From Microbacterium aurantiacum (GTDB taxonomy: Bacteria > Actinomycetota > Actinomycetes > Actinomycetales > Microbacteriaceae): a DNA stretch of 64,000 nucleotides. Position 1 is the first letter of the stretch. Each line of letters starts with the position of its first letter. The translations under genes were made by a program, and so were the position numbers. The DNA lies in assembly GCF_002872075.1 (NCBI RefSeq), contig NZ_PGGU01000014.1:39185-103184 (forward strand), written 5' to 3'. The notes under the pieces are model-generated. The model searched no databases and was not told the origin of the DNA. It worked only from the letters and a program-made list of their open reading frames with translations. Positions 50,348-59,741 of the stretch are shown here, in pieces.

Positions 50348-51897
50348 CGACGACGTCACCCGCCACCACGAGCACGAACAGCGTTCGTGTGGGCGTCCAG
50401 AGGTTCGGAACGTTCCTGTCCGGCATGGTCATGCCGAACATCGCCGCCTTCATCGCCTGGGGCTTCATCACCGCCCTGTTCATCCCCGACGGGTGGCTCG
50501 GCAGCAACAGTCCGGTCGAGGCATGGCGCTGGGGCGACTCGGCGATCCTCGGGGGTGGAGAGATCGACGGCGTCGCCTATCCCGGTCTCGTCGGTCCGAT
50601 CATCACCTATCTCCTGCCCGTCCTTATCGCATTCACCGGTGGCCGGATGGTGCACGGACACCGAGGCGGCGTCGTCGGCGCTGTCGCCGCCATGGGAGTG
50701 ATCAGCGGCGCCTCGCCGACGGTCATGTTCCTCGGCGCCATGATCGTCGGTCCTCTCGCCGCACTCGTCCTGAAGGCGGTGGAGAAGCCGTGGCAGGGCA
50801 GGATCAAGCCCGGCTTCGAGATGCTGGTCGACAACTTCTCGGCCGGATTCGTGGCGTTCTTCATGGCACTGGGGGCATTCTTCTGGCTCGCTCCGGTGAT
50901 GCGCTGGCTCACCGACATCCTCGGCGGCGCCGTCGGATGGCTCGTCGAGACCGGTCTGCTGCCGCTCGCGAGCATCCTCGTCGAACCGGCGAAGGTGCTG
51001 TTCCTGAACAACGCGATCAACCACGGCGTGTTCACCCCCCTCGGCACCGAGCAGGTGCAGGAGACCGGACGCAGCCTGCTGTTCCTGATCGAGGCGAACC
51101 CCGGCCCCGGTGCCGGCATGCTGCTCGCACTCAGCGTGTTCGGCGTCGGCGTCGCCCGCGCCACCGCGCCCGGTGCCTTCATCATCCAGTTCCTCGGCGG
51201 CATCCACGAGGTGTACTTCCCGTACGTCCTCGCCAAGCCGCTCCTCATCGTCGGCCTGATCGCCGGCGGCGCGACCGGAGTCGCGACCAACATGCTGTTC
51301 CAGTCCGGTCTGGTCGCCCCCGCCGCTCCCGGTTCGATCTTCGCGGTGCTCATCCAGACCGCCCCGGGCAGCCACCTCGGGGTCATCCTCTCGGTGATCC
51401 TCTCGGCCGCGGTCTCCTTCGCGATCTCCGCCCCGATCCTGCTCGCCTCACGCCGTCGGGACATTGCGGCGGAGGCAGCCAGCGGCGACCCGCTCGCTGC
51501 GGCCATCGCCAGGACCGAGGCGAACAAGGGCAAGTCGTCCAGCACGCTCTCCAACCTGGCGGCATCCGCCGGCGCGACGAGCACCGCGGTCCTGACCGCT
51601 CCGATCAGCCACATCGTGTTCGCGTGCGACGCGGGCATGGGCTCCTCGGCCATGGGGGCGAGCGTCCTGCGCAACAAGTTCAAGAAGGCGGGCATCGAGG
51701 ACGTCACCGTCGTCAATCAGGCGATCGCGAACCTCGATGGCACCGCCGACGTGGTCATCACTCAGCAGCAGCTCACCGACCGCGCGAAGGCACAGTCACC
51801 GAACTCGATCCACGTCTCGGTCGACAATTTCATGAACTCGCCGAAGTACGAAGAGGTCGTCGAGATGGTTCGCGAACAGCGGGAGGAGACAGCATGA
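50344..51897 (+). CDS. mtlA: PTS mannitol transporter EIICB
   Basis: A 517-residue mannitol permease. The EIIC membrane domain covers about 15-360 and includes GTFLSGMVMPNIAAFIAWGF, FMALGAFFWLAP and the substrate-site region QFLGGIHEVYFPYVLAKP, close to E. coli MtlA. The EIIB domain begins near 420 with IVFACDAGMGSSAMGASVLR; Cys428 is the phosphorylation site. Unlike E. coli MtlA, the EIIA domain is a separate protein, encoded next (mtlF), as in Gram-positive bacteria. ATGA overlaps join it to ptsI and mtlF. Confidence 0.96.
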   Translation: MTTTSPATTSTNSVRVGVQRFGTFLSGMVMPNIAAFIAWGFITALFIPDGWLGSNSPVEAWRWGDSAILGGGEIDGVAYPGLVGPIITYLLPVLIAFTGGRMVHGHRGGVVGAVAAMGVISGASPTVMFLGAMIVGPLAALVLKAVEKPWQGRIKPGFEMLVDNFSAGFVAFFMALGAFFWLAPVMRWLTDILGGAVGWLVETGLLPLASILVEPAKVLFLNNAINHGVFTPLGTEQVQETGRSLLFLIEANPGPGAGMLLALSVFGVGVARATAPGAFIIQFLGGIHEVYFPYVLAKPLLIVGLIAGGATGVATNMLFQSGLVAPAAPGSIFAVLIQTAPGSHLGVILSVILSAAVSFAISAPILLASRRRDIAAEAASGDPLAAAIARTEANKGKSSSTLSNLAASAGATSTAVLTAPISHIVFACDAGMGSSAMGASVLRNKFKKAGIEDVTVVNQAIANLDGTADVVITQQQLTDRAKAQSPNSIHVSVDNFMNSPKYEEVVEMVREQREETA

Positions 51898-52325
51898 GCG
51901 TTCTCAGCATCGGCCAGATCCGCATCCACGCCGGCGGCGCCACGCAGGAGGCCGCCCTCCAGGAGGCCACCGACATCCTCGTGTCGGCCGGAGCGGTCGC
52001 CCCCGCCTACGTCGACGCGATGAGACAGCGCGAGGAGACCGTCTCGACGTACATGGGCAACGGGCTCGCCATCCCGCATGGCACCAACGAGACGAAGGAG
52101 CTGATCCTCGACTCCGCGCTGTCCGTCGTGCGCTACGACGGCGGCGTGGACTGGGCCGGCGACCCGGTGACGTTCGTCATCGGCATCGCCGGCCGCGGCG
52201 AGGAGCACCTGGAGATCCTGTCGCAGATCGCCATCCTCTTCTCCGACGATGACGACGTCGAACGTCTCACGGCAGCGCAGACGCCGGAGGAGCTCTACGC
52301 CCTGCTCGCGGATGTGAACGGCTGA
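51894..52325 (+). CDS. mtlF: PTS mannitol EIIA component
   Basis: A 143-residue cytoplasmic EIIA of the fructose-mannitol class that carries phosphate from HPr to MtlA. The active histidine is His62 in [20 protein letters not shown]. The rest, [20 protein letters not shown] then [14 protein letters not shown], fits the family. It overlaps mtlA by four bases and shares one base with mtlD (TGATG). Confidence 0.95.
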   Translation: MSVLSIGQIRIHAGGATQEAALQEATDILVSAGAVAPAYVDAMRQREETVSTYMGNGLAIPHGTNETKELILDSALSVVRYDGGVDWAGDPVTFVIGIAGRGEEHLEILSQIAILFSDDDDVERLTAAQTPEELYALLADVNG

Positions 52326-53482
52326 TGAAGGCGGTCCACTTCGGCGCGGGCAACATCGGCCGCGGATTCGTCGGGTTGCTGCTGCACGAGGGCGGATACG
52401 AGGTCGTCTTCTCCGACGTCGCAGACGCCCTGGTGGACGCGATCAACGGCGTCGACCGGTACACGGTGCACGAGGCGGGTCCCGGTGGGGCCGACCATGT
52501 CGTGACCGGATTCCGTGCGGTCAACAGCCGTGCGCATCCGGATGCGGTCGCCGAGGAGATCGCCACGGCTGACATCGTCACCACCGCGGTCGGACCGTCG
52601 GTGCTGCGCTTCGTCGCACCGGCGATCGTCGCCGGCCTCGCCCAGCGCTCCCCCGCAGCCGCACCGCTGCAGGTGATGGCCTGCGAGAACGCCATCGGCG
52701 CCACCGACACCCTGCGCGCCGAGATCGAGAAGGCGGCGGGGGCGGAGGCGCCTGCGCTCCTCGCGCGTGCGGTGTTCGCGAACACCGCGGTCGACCGGAT
52801 CGTCCCCGGACAGCCTGAGGGCGGAGGCGTCGATGTGACGGTCGAACCGTACTTCGAATGGGCGATCGAGTCGGGACCGTTCGCCGGAACGCTCCCGAAG
52901 ATCCCCGGCGCGCGATTCGTGGAGGATCTCGGACCGTTCATCGAGCGCAAGCTGTTCACGGTGAACACGGGGCACGCCGCCACCGCGTACTTCGGCGCCC
53001 AAGCGGGAATCGAGCGGATCTCAGATGCTCTCGCCGACCCGCGGATCGCCGCTCAGGTCTCCGTCGCGCTGGAGGAGACCTCTGCCGTGCTCGTCGCCGA
53101 GCACGGACTGGATCCGCAGGAACTCGCGACCTACCGGACGAAGATCCTCGACCGATTCCGCAATCCGGCCCTCGTCGACACCGTGCAGCGGGTCGGTCGC
53201 CAGCCGCTGCGCAAGCTGTCGCGCCACGAGCGCTTCATCGGACCCGCATCGATGGCCGCGGAACGCGGACTGCCGACGGTCGCCCTGGTGCGGGCCGTGG
53301 CGGCCGCCCTCGACTTCGACGATGCGGAGGACGAGCAGTCCGTGGAGCTGCAGCAGCAGCTGGGGTCCCTCGGTTCGGCCGAGTTCGTGACCGCCGTCAC
53401 CGGGCTCGACCCCGAGCATCCGCTGTTCACGTCGATCCGCGATGTCGTCGCCGCCCGTCAGGAAGCCATCCGCGCCACCTGA
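52325..53482 (+). CDS. mtlD: Mannitol-1-phosphate 5-dehydrogenase
   Basis: A 385-residue NAD-dependent dehydrogenase that oxidises mannitol-1-phosphate to fructose-6-phosphate. The Rossmann motif is [20 protein letters not shown] (5-24), the central part has [14 protein letters not shown], and the family signature is [17 protein letters not shown] (about 199-215). The catalytic Lys region is in [20 protein letters not shown]. It is the last gene of the mannitol operon. No terminator was seen directly after the stop. Confidence 0.96.
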   Translation: MKAVHFGAGNIGRGFVGLLLHEGGYEVVFSDVADALVDAINGVDRYTVHEAGPGGADHVVTGFRAVNSRAHPDAVAEEIATADIVTTAVGPSVLRFVAPAIVAGLAQRSPAAAPLQVMACENAIGATDTLRAEIEKAAGAEAPALLARAVFANTAVDRIVPGQPEGGGVDVTVEPYFEWAIESGPFAGTLPKIPGARFVEDLGPFIERKLFTVNTGHAATAYFGAQAGIERISDALADPRIAAQVSVALEETSAVLVAEHGLDPQELATYRTKILDRFRNPALVDTVQRVGRQPLRKLSRHERFIGPASMAAERGLPTVALVRAVAAALDFDDAEDEQSVELQQQLGSLGSAEFVTAVTGLDPEHPLFTSIRDVVAARQEAIRAT

Positions 53483-53496
53483 GCACCCCGCCCCGC

Positions 53497-53502
53497 TAGC
53501 AT
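53497..53502 (+). promoter_or_regulatory. Predicted -10 box of the monooxygenase gene
   Basis: TAGCAT, 57 bases before the ATG at 53560, gives a leader of about 50 nt with GGGAG before the start. Confidence 0.4.
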
Positions 53503-53559
53503 CGGTCAGAGGCGAGATCGAGCGTTCGGGATCGAGCACAGCGGGGTGCGGGGAGCAGC

Positions 53560-54849
53560 ATGAACAGGTACGCCGTCATCGGGGCGGGTCCCTCGGGACT
53601 CGCCGCGGCCCGGGCGCTGCAGAAGCGGGGCATCGAGTTCGACGGCTACGAGTCCTCGCACGGCGTCGGCGGACTCTGGGACATCACGAATCCGCGCAGC
53701 ACGATGTACGAGTCCGCGCACCTGATCTCCTCCCGGACGACGACCGAGTTCGACGAGTTCCCGATGAGCGGCGCCGCGGACTATCCGGGCCATCGCGTGC
53801 TCCACGCGTACTTCCACGACTACGCCCAGCGGTTCGGACTCACTTCGCTCTATCGGTTCCGCACGCGGGTGACCCGGCTGGAGCCGCGCGACGGCGGGTG
53901 GGACCTCACCGCCGACGGCCCTGGCGGCAGGCGGACGCAGTGGTACGCGGGAGTGCTCCTCGCGAACGGCACCCTGGCGGAGCCGAACCTGCCGTCACTC
54001 CCCGGTAGCTTCTCCGGCGAGCTCATGCATGCGAGCGGCTACAAGACCGCCGTGCAGCTCGCCGGCAAGCGCGTGCTCGTGGTGGGAGCGGGGAACTCCG
54101 GGTGCGACATCGCGGTGGATGCCGTGCACCACGCCGCATCGGTCGACCTGAGCGTGCGCCGGGGCTACTACTTCGTGCCGCGCTACCTGTTCGGCCGCCC
54201 CAGCGACACCCTCAACCGGGGCCGCCCGCTTCCCGCGCGACTCAAGCAGGCCGTGGATGCGCGGGTGCTCCGGGCGTTCACGGGCGATCCGGCGCGCTTC
54301 GGGTTTCCGAAGCCGGATTACCGGATCTACGAGTCGCACCCGGTCGTGAACACCCTGGTCCTGGATCACCTCGGCCAGGGCGATCTGCGCATCCGTGCGG
54401 ACATCGACCGGCTCGACGACCGGACCGTGCATTTCCGCGACGGGAGCTCGGGCGAATACGACCTCGTGCTGCTCGCCACCGGATACCGGCTCGACTACCC
54501 CTTCGTCGACCGGGAGCACCTGCACTGGCGGGGCGCCGCGCCTCGCTTGTTCCTGAACATCTTCCCGCCTACTTTCAACGGTCTCTACGTGGTGGGCATG
54601 ATCGAGGCCTCGGGGATCGGCTGGCAGGGCCGCTCCGAACAGGCTGATCTCCTGGCCGGCTACCTCGCCGCCGTCGAGAGGAACCCGGACTCCGCCCTTC
54701 GGTTCCGCGAGCGGGTGGCCGGGAAGCCGTGGCCCGATCTCTCCGGCGGCTATCGATACCTCCAGCTCGACCGGATGGCGCACTACGTGAACAAGGACGC
54801 CTACCGCGCCGCGGTGCGGCGGGAGAACCAGGCGCTGAACGCGACCTGA
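53560..54849 (+). CDS. Flavin-containing monooxygenase-like protein
   Basis: A 429-residue flavin-dependent oxidoreductase. The FAD motif is GAGPSG at 8-13, the second dinucleotide motif VVGAGNSGCDIAVDAV near 176. Between them is FSGELMHASGYK, matching the FMO-identifying pattern F-x-G-x-x-x-H-x-x-x-[YF]. It would oxygenate a nucleophilic or ketone substrate with NADPH and O2; the substrate is unknown. It starts 77 bases after mtlD on the same strand, with its own -10 box and ribosome-binding site, and is not obviously part of mannitol use. It converges with the PfkB kinase gene. Confidence 0.85.
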   Translation: MNRYAVIGAGPSGLAAARALQKRGIEFDGYESSHGVGGLWDITNPRSTMYESAHLISSRTTTEFDEFPMSGAADYPGHRVLHAYFHDYAQRFGLTSLYRFRTRVTRLEPRDGGWDLTADGPGGRRTQWYAGVLLANGTLAEPNLPSLPGSFSGELMHASGYKTAVQLAGKRVLVVGAGNSGCDIAVDAVHHAASVDLSVRRGYYFVPRYLFGRPSDTLNRGRPLPARLKQAVDARVLRAFTGDPARFGFPKPDYRIYESHPVVNTLVLDHLGQGDLRIRADIDRLDDRTVHFRDGSSGEYDLVLLATGYRLDYPFVDREHLHWRGAAPRLFLNIFPPTFNGLYVVGMIEASGIGWQGRSEQADLLAGYLAAVERNPDSALRFRERVAGKPWPDLSGGYRYLQLDRMAHYVNKDAYRAAVRRENQALNAT

Positions 54850-54851
54850 GG

Positions 54852-55712
54852 TCAGCCCAGGATCGGGTCCAGCAGCGGATGCAGGTGCCGGGTGCTCAGC
54901 ACGGTCGACGCGGAGCGTGCTCCCGCCTCCAGCGCCTCCGGCACCGACCGCCCGGAGAGATGCGCATCCAGCACGCCGGCGAGGAAGGCGTCGCCTGCGC
55001 CGTTCGTGTCGACCACGGCCACAGGGACGGCCGCGGCACGATGGACGACGCCCTCGGCATCCACGGCGACCGCGCCTTCGGCCCCGAGCGTGCACACCGC
55101 GAGCATGGCCCCCCGTGCGATGCGGTCCTGCAGGAACGCCACCGGATCGGCGAGCCGATCGGCGTTGCAGAACACGGCATCGGCCGCGTCGAGGAACGGC
55201 ACGTGGAACTCGGCCTCGCCGTCGTAATCGTGCACGTCCACCCAGATCGGCCGGCCCGTCTCTCGCGCCGCGGGCAGAAGCCGCAGCGGTTCGGCGGCGA
55301 GATCGAGCACGATGGCGTCCGATCCGGCCATCGCCGCGTGCAGCGAGGGATCGACGTCGCCGGACTGCGGCGACGGGCTGGAGAGGTACAGGGAGACGCG
55401 TCCTCCCGCCCTCGTCATCAGGTTGAGATGGCGCTCGGTCTCATCGCTGCCGCCCCAGTGCACGGGCACGCCCGCGCCGTGCAGAGCCTCGCGCACGCGC
55501 GCCCCGGCCGCGTCGTCGGCTGCGAGGGCGTACAGCAGAGCCGAACGTCCGAGTGCGGTCAGGCTCAGAGCCTTGCCCGCGCTCGTTCCGCCGACGGTCT
55601 CCCACGTCTCCTCGGCGAACTGCATGTGCGGCACCGGCTCGGGCAGCCGGTCGAGCACGACGATCGAATTCCAGGAGGCAGGGCCGGCGATGAAGACGGA
55701 AGGCGGGGTCAC
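54852..55712 (-). CDS. PfkB-family carbohydrate kinase
   Basis: A 286-residue sugar or nucleoside kinase of the ribokinase family. It begins PPSVFIAGPASWNSIVVLDR, has the glycine-rich ETVGGTSAGKALSLTALG and the C-terminal signature VVDTNGAGDAFLAGVL with the catalytic Asp in GAGD. The GTG at 55712 has GGAAGG 8 nt upstream; an ATG at 55730 would add 6 residues. It is 35 bases after the deacetylase gene on the same strand, so it may belong to the nucleoside operon and phosphorylate a pentose or nucleoside. This link is inferred. Confidence 0.87.
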   Translation of the reverse strand: MTPPSVFIAGPASWNSIVVLDRLPEPVPHMQFAEETWETVGGTSAGKALSLTALGRSALLYALAADDAAGARVREALHGAGVPVHWGGSDETERHLNLMTRAGGRVSLYLSSPSPQSGDVDPSLHAAMAGSDAIVLDLAAEPLRLLPAARETGRPIWVDVHDYDGEAEFHVPFLDAADAVFCNADRLADPVAFLQDRIARGAMLAVCTLGAEGAVAVDAEGVVHRAAAVPVAVVDTNGAGDAFLAGVLDAHLSGRSVPEALEAGARSASTVLSTRHLHPLLDPILG

Positions 55713-55747
55713 CCCCACATCCTTCCGCATCCGCCGCGTGCCGGAGT

Positions 55748-56869
55748 TCAGCCGATCCGGCTGATCAGCGACTCCAGGCCCATCCCGTAGTCGATGCGGA
55801 CGACGGGCAACGCGAACTTGTCGGTGCCGATCTCGACGGTTCCCGGCTCGATGGTGCGCGCCATCTCATAGCCTGCCTGCGCCACGCCCTGCTTGGACGT
55901 GTCGTTGAAATGACCGAAGGGATACGCGATCACCTCGCGGACGCCGAGGATGTCTCCGGATGCGTTCAGATCGGCGGCGATCTCCTCAGCCGTCCAGTTG
56001 ACCATCCGCCCCTTGCCGTTGTCTCCGGCCTGATGCATGTCGTGCGTGTGCGAGCGACGCAGCACATAGACGGACGGCGGCGGATCCTGGCGGTACGCGG
56101 TGATCATGAACGAGGTCGTCAGCACCTTGAACTTGTCGACCACGGGCACCGCGAGATCGAACCAGGTCTGGTCGGCGTCGTCGTCGGTGATGATCACTGA
56201 GCGGGCGGGCAGGAAGAGCCGCCCGTCGATAAACGCGCTGAGTTCGTCCCACGTCGGCAGATAGAAACCGGTGGTGGCGATGTGGTTCATTTGCGCGTCG
56301 AAGTCGCCGATGTACGCGTAGTTGCCGCGGAGCCACCCCTCCTCACCATCGGGATTGGCCGTGAACTGGTGATACATCAGGATCGGGATCTGCGCGTTCT
56401 CGGCGACGTTCTCGTCCGGCGTCTTCCACGCCGCGTGCAGCTCGATCTGCTGTTCGACGCAGGCGACGGGGTCTGCTCCATTGACACGGGCCGCGACCGT
56501 GAAGGCCGCGGCGTCTTCCGGAGTCGCGTACCAGCCGGCGAAAACCCGGCCATCGGCGGACGGGATCGGCAGCGCCTGGTACAGGCCGTTCTGCCACTGC
56601 AGCACGGGGTCGAGCGCGATGCCGTCGCCGGCGAAGCTGACGGCGCACGCCAGCGGGTCGTCGGCGTCGGCGATCAGCTGCTCTGCGGGGGAAAGCGGCT
56701 CCGGAGTCGGCGTGGGCTCGGAGGTCGCGGAATCGTCGGTCGCGGTCTGCGGCTGAGCCGAGGCGCGGTTGAACCAGACCACGGCCGCGGTCGCTCCGAC
56801 GCCGACCAGCACGGCGGCTGCGACGATCAACGTGATGGCGCGGCGCTGGCGCTGGCGACGTGACCTCAC
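55748..56869 (-). CDS. Polysaccharide deacetylase family protein, membrane-anchored
   Basis: A 373-residue secreted or anchored CE4 (NodB-like) enzyme. A basic start and one hydrophobic segment (11-33) serve as signal anchor, followed by a Thr/Pro/Glu linker. A domain at about 62-150 contains two cysteines and AGWYATPEDAAAF. The NodB domain is at about 160-370: QIPILMYHQF, catalytic and metal residues in ITDDDAD (227-233) and RSHTHDMH (272-279), and VIAYPFGHFND. It should remove acetyl groups from a cell-wall or surface glycan. The GTG overlaps the add stop by 4 bases (GTGA), an unexpected coupling with a nucleoside enzyme. Confidence 0.87.
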   Translation of the reverse strand: MRSRRQRQRRAITLIVAAAVLVGVGATAAVVWFNRASAQPQTATDDSATSEPTPTPEPLSPAEQLIADADDPLACAVSFAGDGIALDPVLQWQNGLYQALPIPSADGRVFAGWYATPEDAAAFTVAARVNGADPVACVEQQIELHAAWKTPDENVAENAQIPILMYHQFTANPDGEEGWLRGNYAYIGDFDAQMNHIATTGFYLPTWDELSAFIDGRLFLPARSVIITDDDADQTWFDLAVPVVDKFKVLTTSFMITAYRQDPPPSVYVLRRSHTHDMHQAGDNGKGRMVNWTAEEIAADLNASGDILGVREVIAYPFGHFNDTSKQGVAQAGYEMARTIEPGTVEIGTDKFALPVVRIDYGMGLESLISRIG

Positions 56870-57984
56870 GAAACCTCGAACCCTTCTGCGATCATCTCCA
56901 CGAGCTCTTCGCGCTCCTCGACGGGGAGGAAGGTCGCCGCCGCGGCATTGAACTGGAACGTCTCCAGATCATCGAGGTCGTATTCGAAGGCCTCGACCAG
57001 GAGCGCGAGCTCCCGCGTCAGCGAGGTGCCGCTCATGGTGCGGTTGTCGACGTTGACGGTGACGGCGAAGCCGAGTTGATACAGCAGGTCGAACGGGTGG
57101 TCGGCGAGCTCGGTGCCCCACGCGGCGACCGCTCCGGTCTGCAGGTTCGACGACGGCGACAGCTCCAGGGGGATCTCCCGATCGCGCACCCAGCGGGCCA
57201 GGTCGCCGAACTGCACCTGCACCTCGTCGCCCTCCTGCGTGATCACCTGGAGGTCCTCGGCGATGCGCACCCCGTGCCCGAGCCGCAGCGCGCGCCCGTC
57301 GATCAGCGCGGAGCGGATCGACGCCAGACCGGCGGCCTCGCCGGCGTGCACGGTCACCGGGAAGAAGTTCTCCGCGAGATAGTCGAACGCTCCGCGATAG
57401 TTCGACGAAGGGAAGCCGTCTTCCGGACCCGCGGTGTCGAAGCCGACGACGCCGCGACCGCGGAAGTCCACCGCGAGCTCGGCGATCTCCAGGGCACGGT
57501 CGTGCTGGCGCATGGCGGAGAGGAGCTGACCGACGCGGATGCTGCGGCCATCGGCGTCGGCGGCGTCCTCGCCCTCTTCGATGCCCTGCTGCACGGCTTC
57601 GACCGCCTGCTCGAGCGAGAGCCCGCCGGAGAGGTGCTGTTCGGGCGCCCAGCGCACCTCGCCGTAGATCACGCCGTCGGCGGCGAGGTCCTGGACGAAC
57701 TCGCGGGCCACACGTGTCAGCCCCTCCTGCGTCTGCATCACGGCGATCGTCAGGTCGAAGGTCTTCAGATACTCGACGAGCGAGCCGGAATCGCTCTGCT
57801 TCGCGAACCAGCGGCCCAGCGATCTCGCGTCGGCGTGCGGCAGTTCGATGCCCGCGGCGGACGCCAGCTCGACGATCGTCGCCGGTCGCAGCGCGCCGTC
57901 GAGGTGGTCGTGCAGCGACACCTTCGGCAGGCTTCGCAGGGAGACCCCCTGGATGGTGACGTCGCCGTTCGCATCGATCGCCAT
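56866..57984 (-). CDS. add: Adenosine deaminase
   Basis: A 372-residue zinc enzyme that turns adenosine and deoxyadenosine into inosine forms. Metal ligands are His in VSLHDHLDGALRP (HxH), His in FPVTVHAGEAAGL, and Asp in VNVDNRTMSGTS; the catalytic Glu is in HAGEA. LRLGHGVRIAEDLQVI is also conserved. The ATG at 57984 has GGAGG 8-9 nt upstream. It follows deoA by 67 bases and is read in the same direction. Its product can be cleaved by the purine phosphorylase at 43193. Confidence 0.95.
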   Translation of the reverse strand: MAIDANGDVTIQGVSLRSLPKVSLHDHLDGALRPATIVELASAAGIELPHADARSLGRWFAKQSDSGSLVEYLKTFDLTIAVMQTQEGLTRVAREFVQDLAADGVIYGEVRWAPEQHLSGGLSLEQAVEAVQQGIEEGEDAADADGRSIRVGQLLSAMRQHDRALEIAELAVDFRGRGVVGFDTAGPEDGFPSSNYRGAFDYLAENFFPVTVHAGEAAGLASIRSALIDGRALRLGHGVRIAEDLQVITQEGDEVQVQFGDLARWVRDREIPLELSPSSNLQTGAVAAWGTELADHPFDLLYQLGFAVTVNVDNRTMSGTSLTRELALLVEAFEYDLDDLETFQFNAAAATFLPVEEREELVEMIAEGFEVS

Positions 57985-58051
57985 GGGGGATCCTCCAGTC
58001 GCAGAAAAGTCGGCGGCGGTGACCGCCGTGTTCAGGCTAGCGGGCCAAAGG

Positions 58052-59344
58052 TCACGCCGTGATGCGTTCGCGCACGATCGGGCCCCGCTCCGGCGCGTCG
58101 TCGCCGATCTCCCAGGCGCCCTCGACCGCCTCCAGAGCGCGCGGGAATCGCGCTTCGTCGGCCGCGGACAGGGTGAACAGCGGCTGTCCGGCGACCACGC
58201 GGTCGCCCGGCTTCGCGTGCAGGTCGATGCCGGCCTCGAAGATGACGGGATCCTCGGCACGCGCGCGTCCCGCACCGAGGCGCCAGGCGGCGATCCCGAA
58301 GGGCAATGCGTCGAGGCGCGCCAGCACGCCGTCGGCCGTGGCGGTGACGACGTGGGTCTCGCGTGCGGTCGGCAGCGGAGCATCCGGATCGCCGTCCTGT
58401 GCGCGGATCATCGCCTTCCAGCTGTCCATCGCGCGACCGTCGTCCAGGGCGGCCTCGACATCGGCATCCGGCTGCCCCGCCAGCGCGAGCATCTCCCTCG
58501 CCAGCGCGAGCGTCAGCTCGCGGACGTCGGAAGGTCCGCCGCCGGCGAGGATCTCCACGGACTCGCGGACCTCGTTGGCGTTGCCGATCGCGAATCCGAG
58601 CGGCACGTTCATGTCGGTCAGGAGCGCGGTCGTCGCGACACCGGAGTCGGTTCCGAGCGCCACCATCGTGCGGGCGAGTTCACGGGCGCGGTCGATGTCC
58701 CGCATGAAGGCGCCGGAGCCGAACTTGACGTCGAGCACGAGCGCGTCCGTGCCCTCGGCGATCTTCTTCGACATGATGCTGGAGGCGATGAGCGGGATAG
58801 CCTCCACGGTGCCGGTCACGTCGCGCAGGGCGTACAGCTTCTTGTCGGCGGGAGCGAGGCCGGAGCCGGCCGCGCAGATGACCGCGCCGACATCGCCCTG
58901 CATCTGCGCGAACATCTCCTCATTGCTCAGTGCCGCACGCCAGCCGGGAATGGACTCCAGCTTGTCGAGCGTTCCGCCGGTGTGGCCGAGGCCGCGACCG
59001 CTCAGCTGCGGCACCGCCACGCCGAAGACGGCGACGAGCGGCGCGAGCGGCAGAGTGATCTTGTCGCCCACTCCGCCCGTCGAATGCTTGTCGACCGTCT
59101 TCTTGCCGAGGGATGCGAAGCTCATCCGCTCCCCCGAGGCGATCATCGCGTCGGTGAGCACCCGGATCTCGTCGCGATCCATCCCGCGCTGGAACACCGC
59201 CATCGCGAACGACGCCATCTGCGCGTCGGACACATAACCGCGGGTGTAGGCGTCGACCATCCAGCGCAGGGCCGGCTCGGGGACGACACCGCCGTCGCGC
59301 TTGGCGCGGATGACATCCACGGCGTCGTAGGGCTCAACGCTCAT
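58052..59344 (-). CDS. deoA: Thymidine phosphorylase
   Basis: A 430-residue pyrimidine nucleoside phosphorylase that releases thymine and deoxyribose-1-phosphate. It has DVIRAKRDGGVVPEPALRWM, the signature DKHSTGGVGDKITLPLAPLV, then the family pattern SGRGLGHTGGTLDKLESIPG, and VLDVKFGSGAFMRD. The C-terminal domain ends with AKPGDRVVAGQPLFTL. The start overlaps the cdd stop by four bases, placing it in the nucleoside operon. Confidence 0.96.
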   Translation of the reverse strand: MSVEPYDAVDVIRAKRDGGVVPEPALRWMVDAYTRGYVSDAQMASFAMAVFQRGMDRDEIRVLTDAMIASGERMSFASLGKKTVDKHSTGGVGDKITLPLAPLVAVFGVAVPQLSGRGLGHTGGTLDKLESIPGWRAALSNEEMFAQMQGDVGAVICAAGSGLAPADKKLYALRDVTGTVEAIPLIASSIMSKKIAEGTDALVLDVKFGSGAFMRDIDRARELARTMVALGTDSGVATTALLTDMNVPLGFAIGNANEVRESVEILAGGGPSDVRELTLALAREMLALAGQPDADVEAALDDGRAMDSWKAMIRAQDGDPDAPLPTARETHVVTATADGVLARLDALPFGIAAWRLGAGRARAEDPVIFEAGIDLHAKPGDRVVAGQPLFTLSAADEARFPRALEAVEGAWEIGDDAPERGPIVRERITA

Positions 59345-59739
59345 CGTGCGTCCTCCAGGTCACGGGGGCCGAACGCATCCGGCAGCACCTCGTCGATCGT
59401 GCGGATGCCGGAGACGGTCTCCAGCAGCATGCCGGGCATCGCGTGCTCGAAGAGCAGCTGACGGCAGCGGCCGCACGGCATGATCGTCTGCCCGTCGTTG
59501 TTGACGCACACGAAGGCGACCAGCTGGCCGCCGCCGGACATGTGCAGGTCGCCGACCAGCGCGCACTCGGCGCACAGGGTGACGCCGTAGGAGGCGTTCT
59601 CCACGTTGCAGCCGGCGACGATGCGTCCGTCGCCGACGAGAGCCGCGGCGCCGACCTTGTAGCGCGAATATGGTGCGTACGCCTTCGTCATCGCATCGGT
59701 GGCGACCTGACGCAGCTCGTCCCAGTCGATGTCTGTCAT
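59341..59739 (-). CDS. cdd: Cytidine deaminase
   Basis: A 132-residue tetrameric-type cytidine deaminase. The substrate motif is GCNVENASYG (43-52). Zinc ligands are Cys56 in LCAECAL with catalytic Glu58, and Cys89 and Cys92 in MPCGRCRQLL. It converts cytidine and deoxycytidine to uridine forms. It begins 2 bases after the permease stop and overlaps deoA by four bases. Confidence 0.96.
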   Translation of the reverse strand: MTDIDWDELRQVATDAMTKAYAPYSRYKVGAAALVGDGRIVAGCNVENASYGVTLCAECALVGDLHMSGGGQLVAFVCVNNDGQTIMPCGRCRQLLFEHAMPGMLLETVSGIRTIDEVLPDAFGPRDLEDAR

Positions 59740-59741
59740 CA

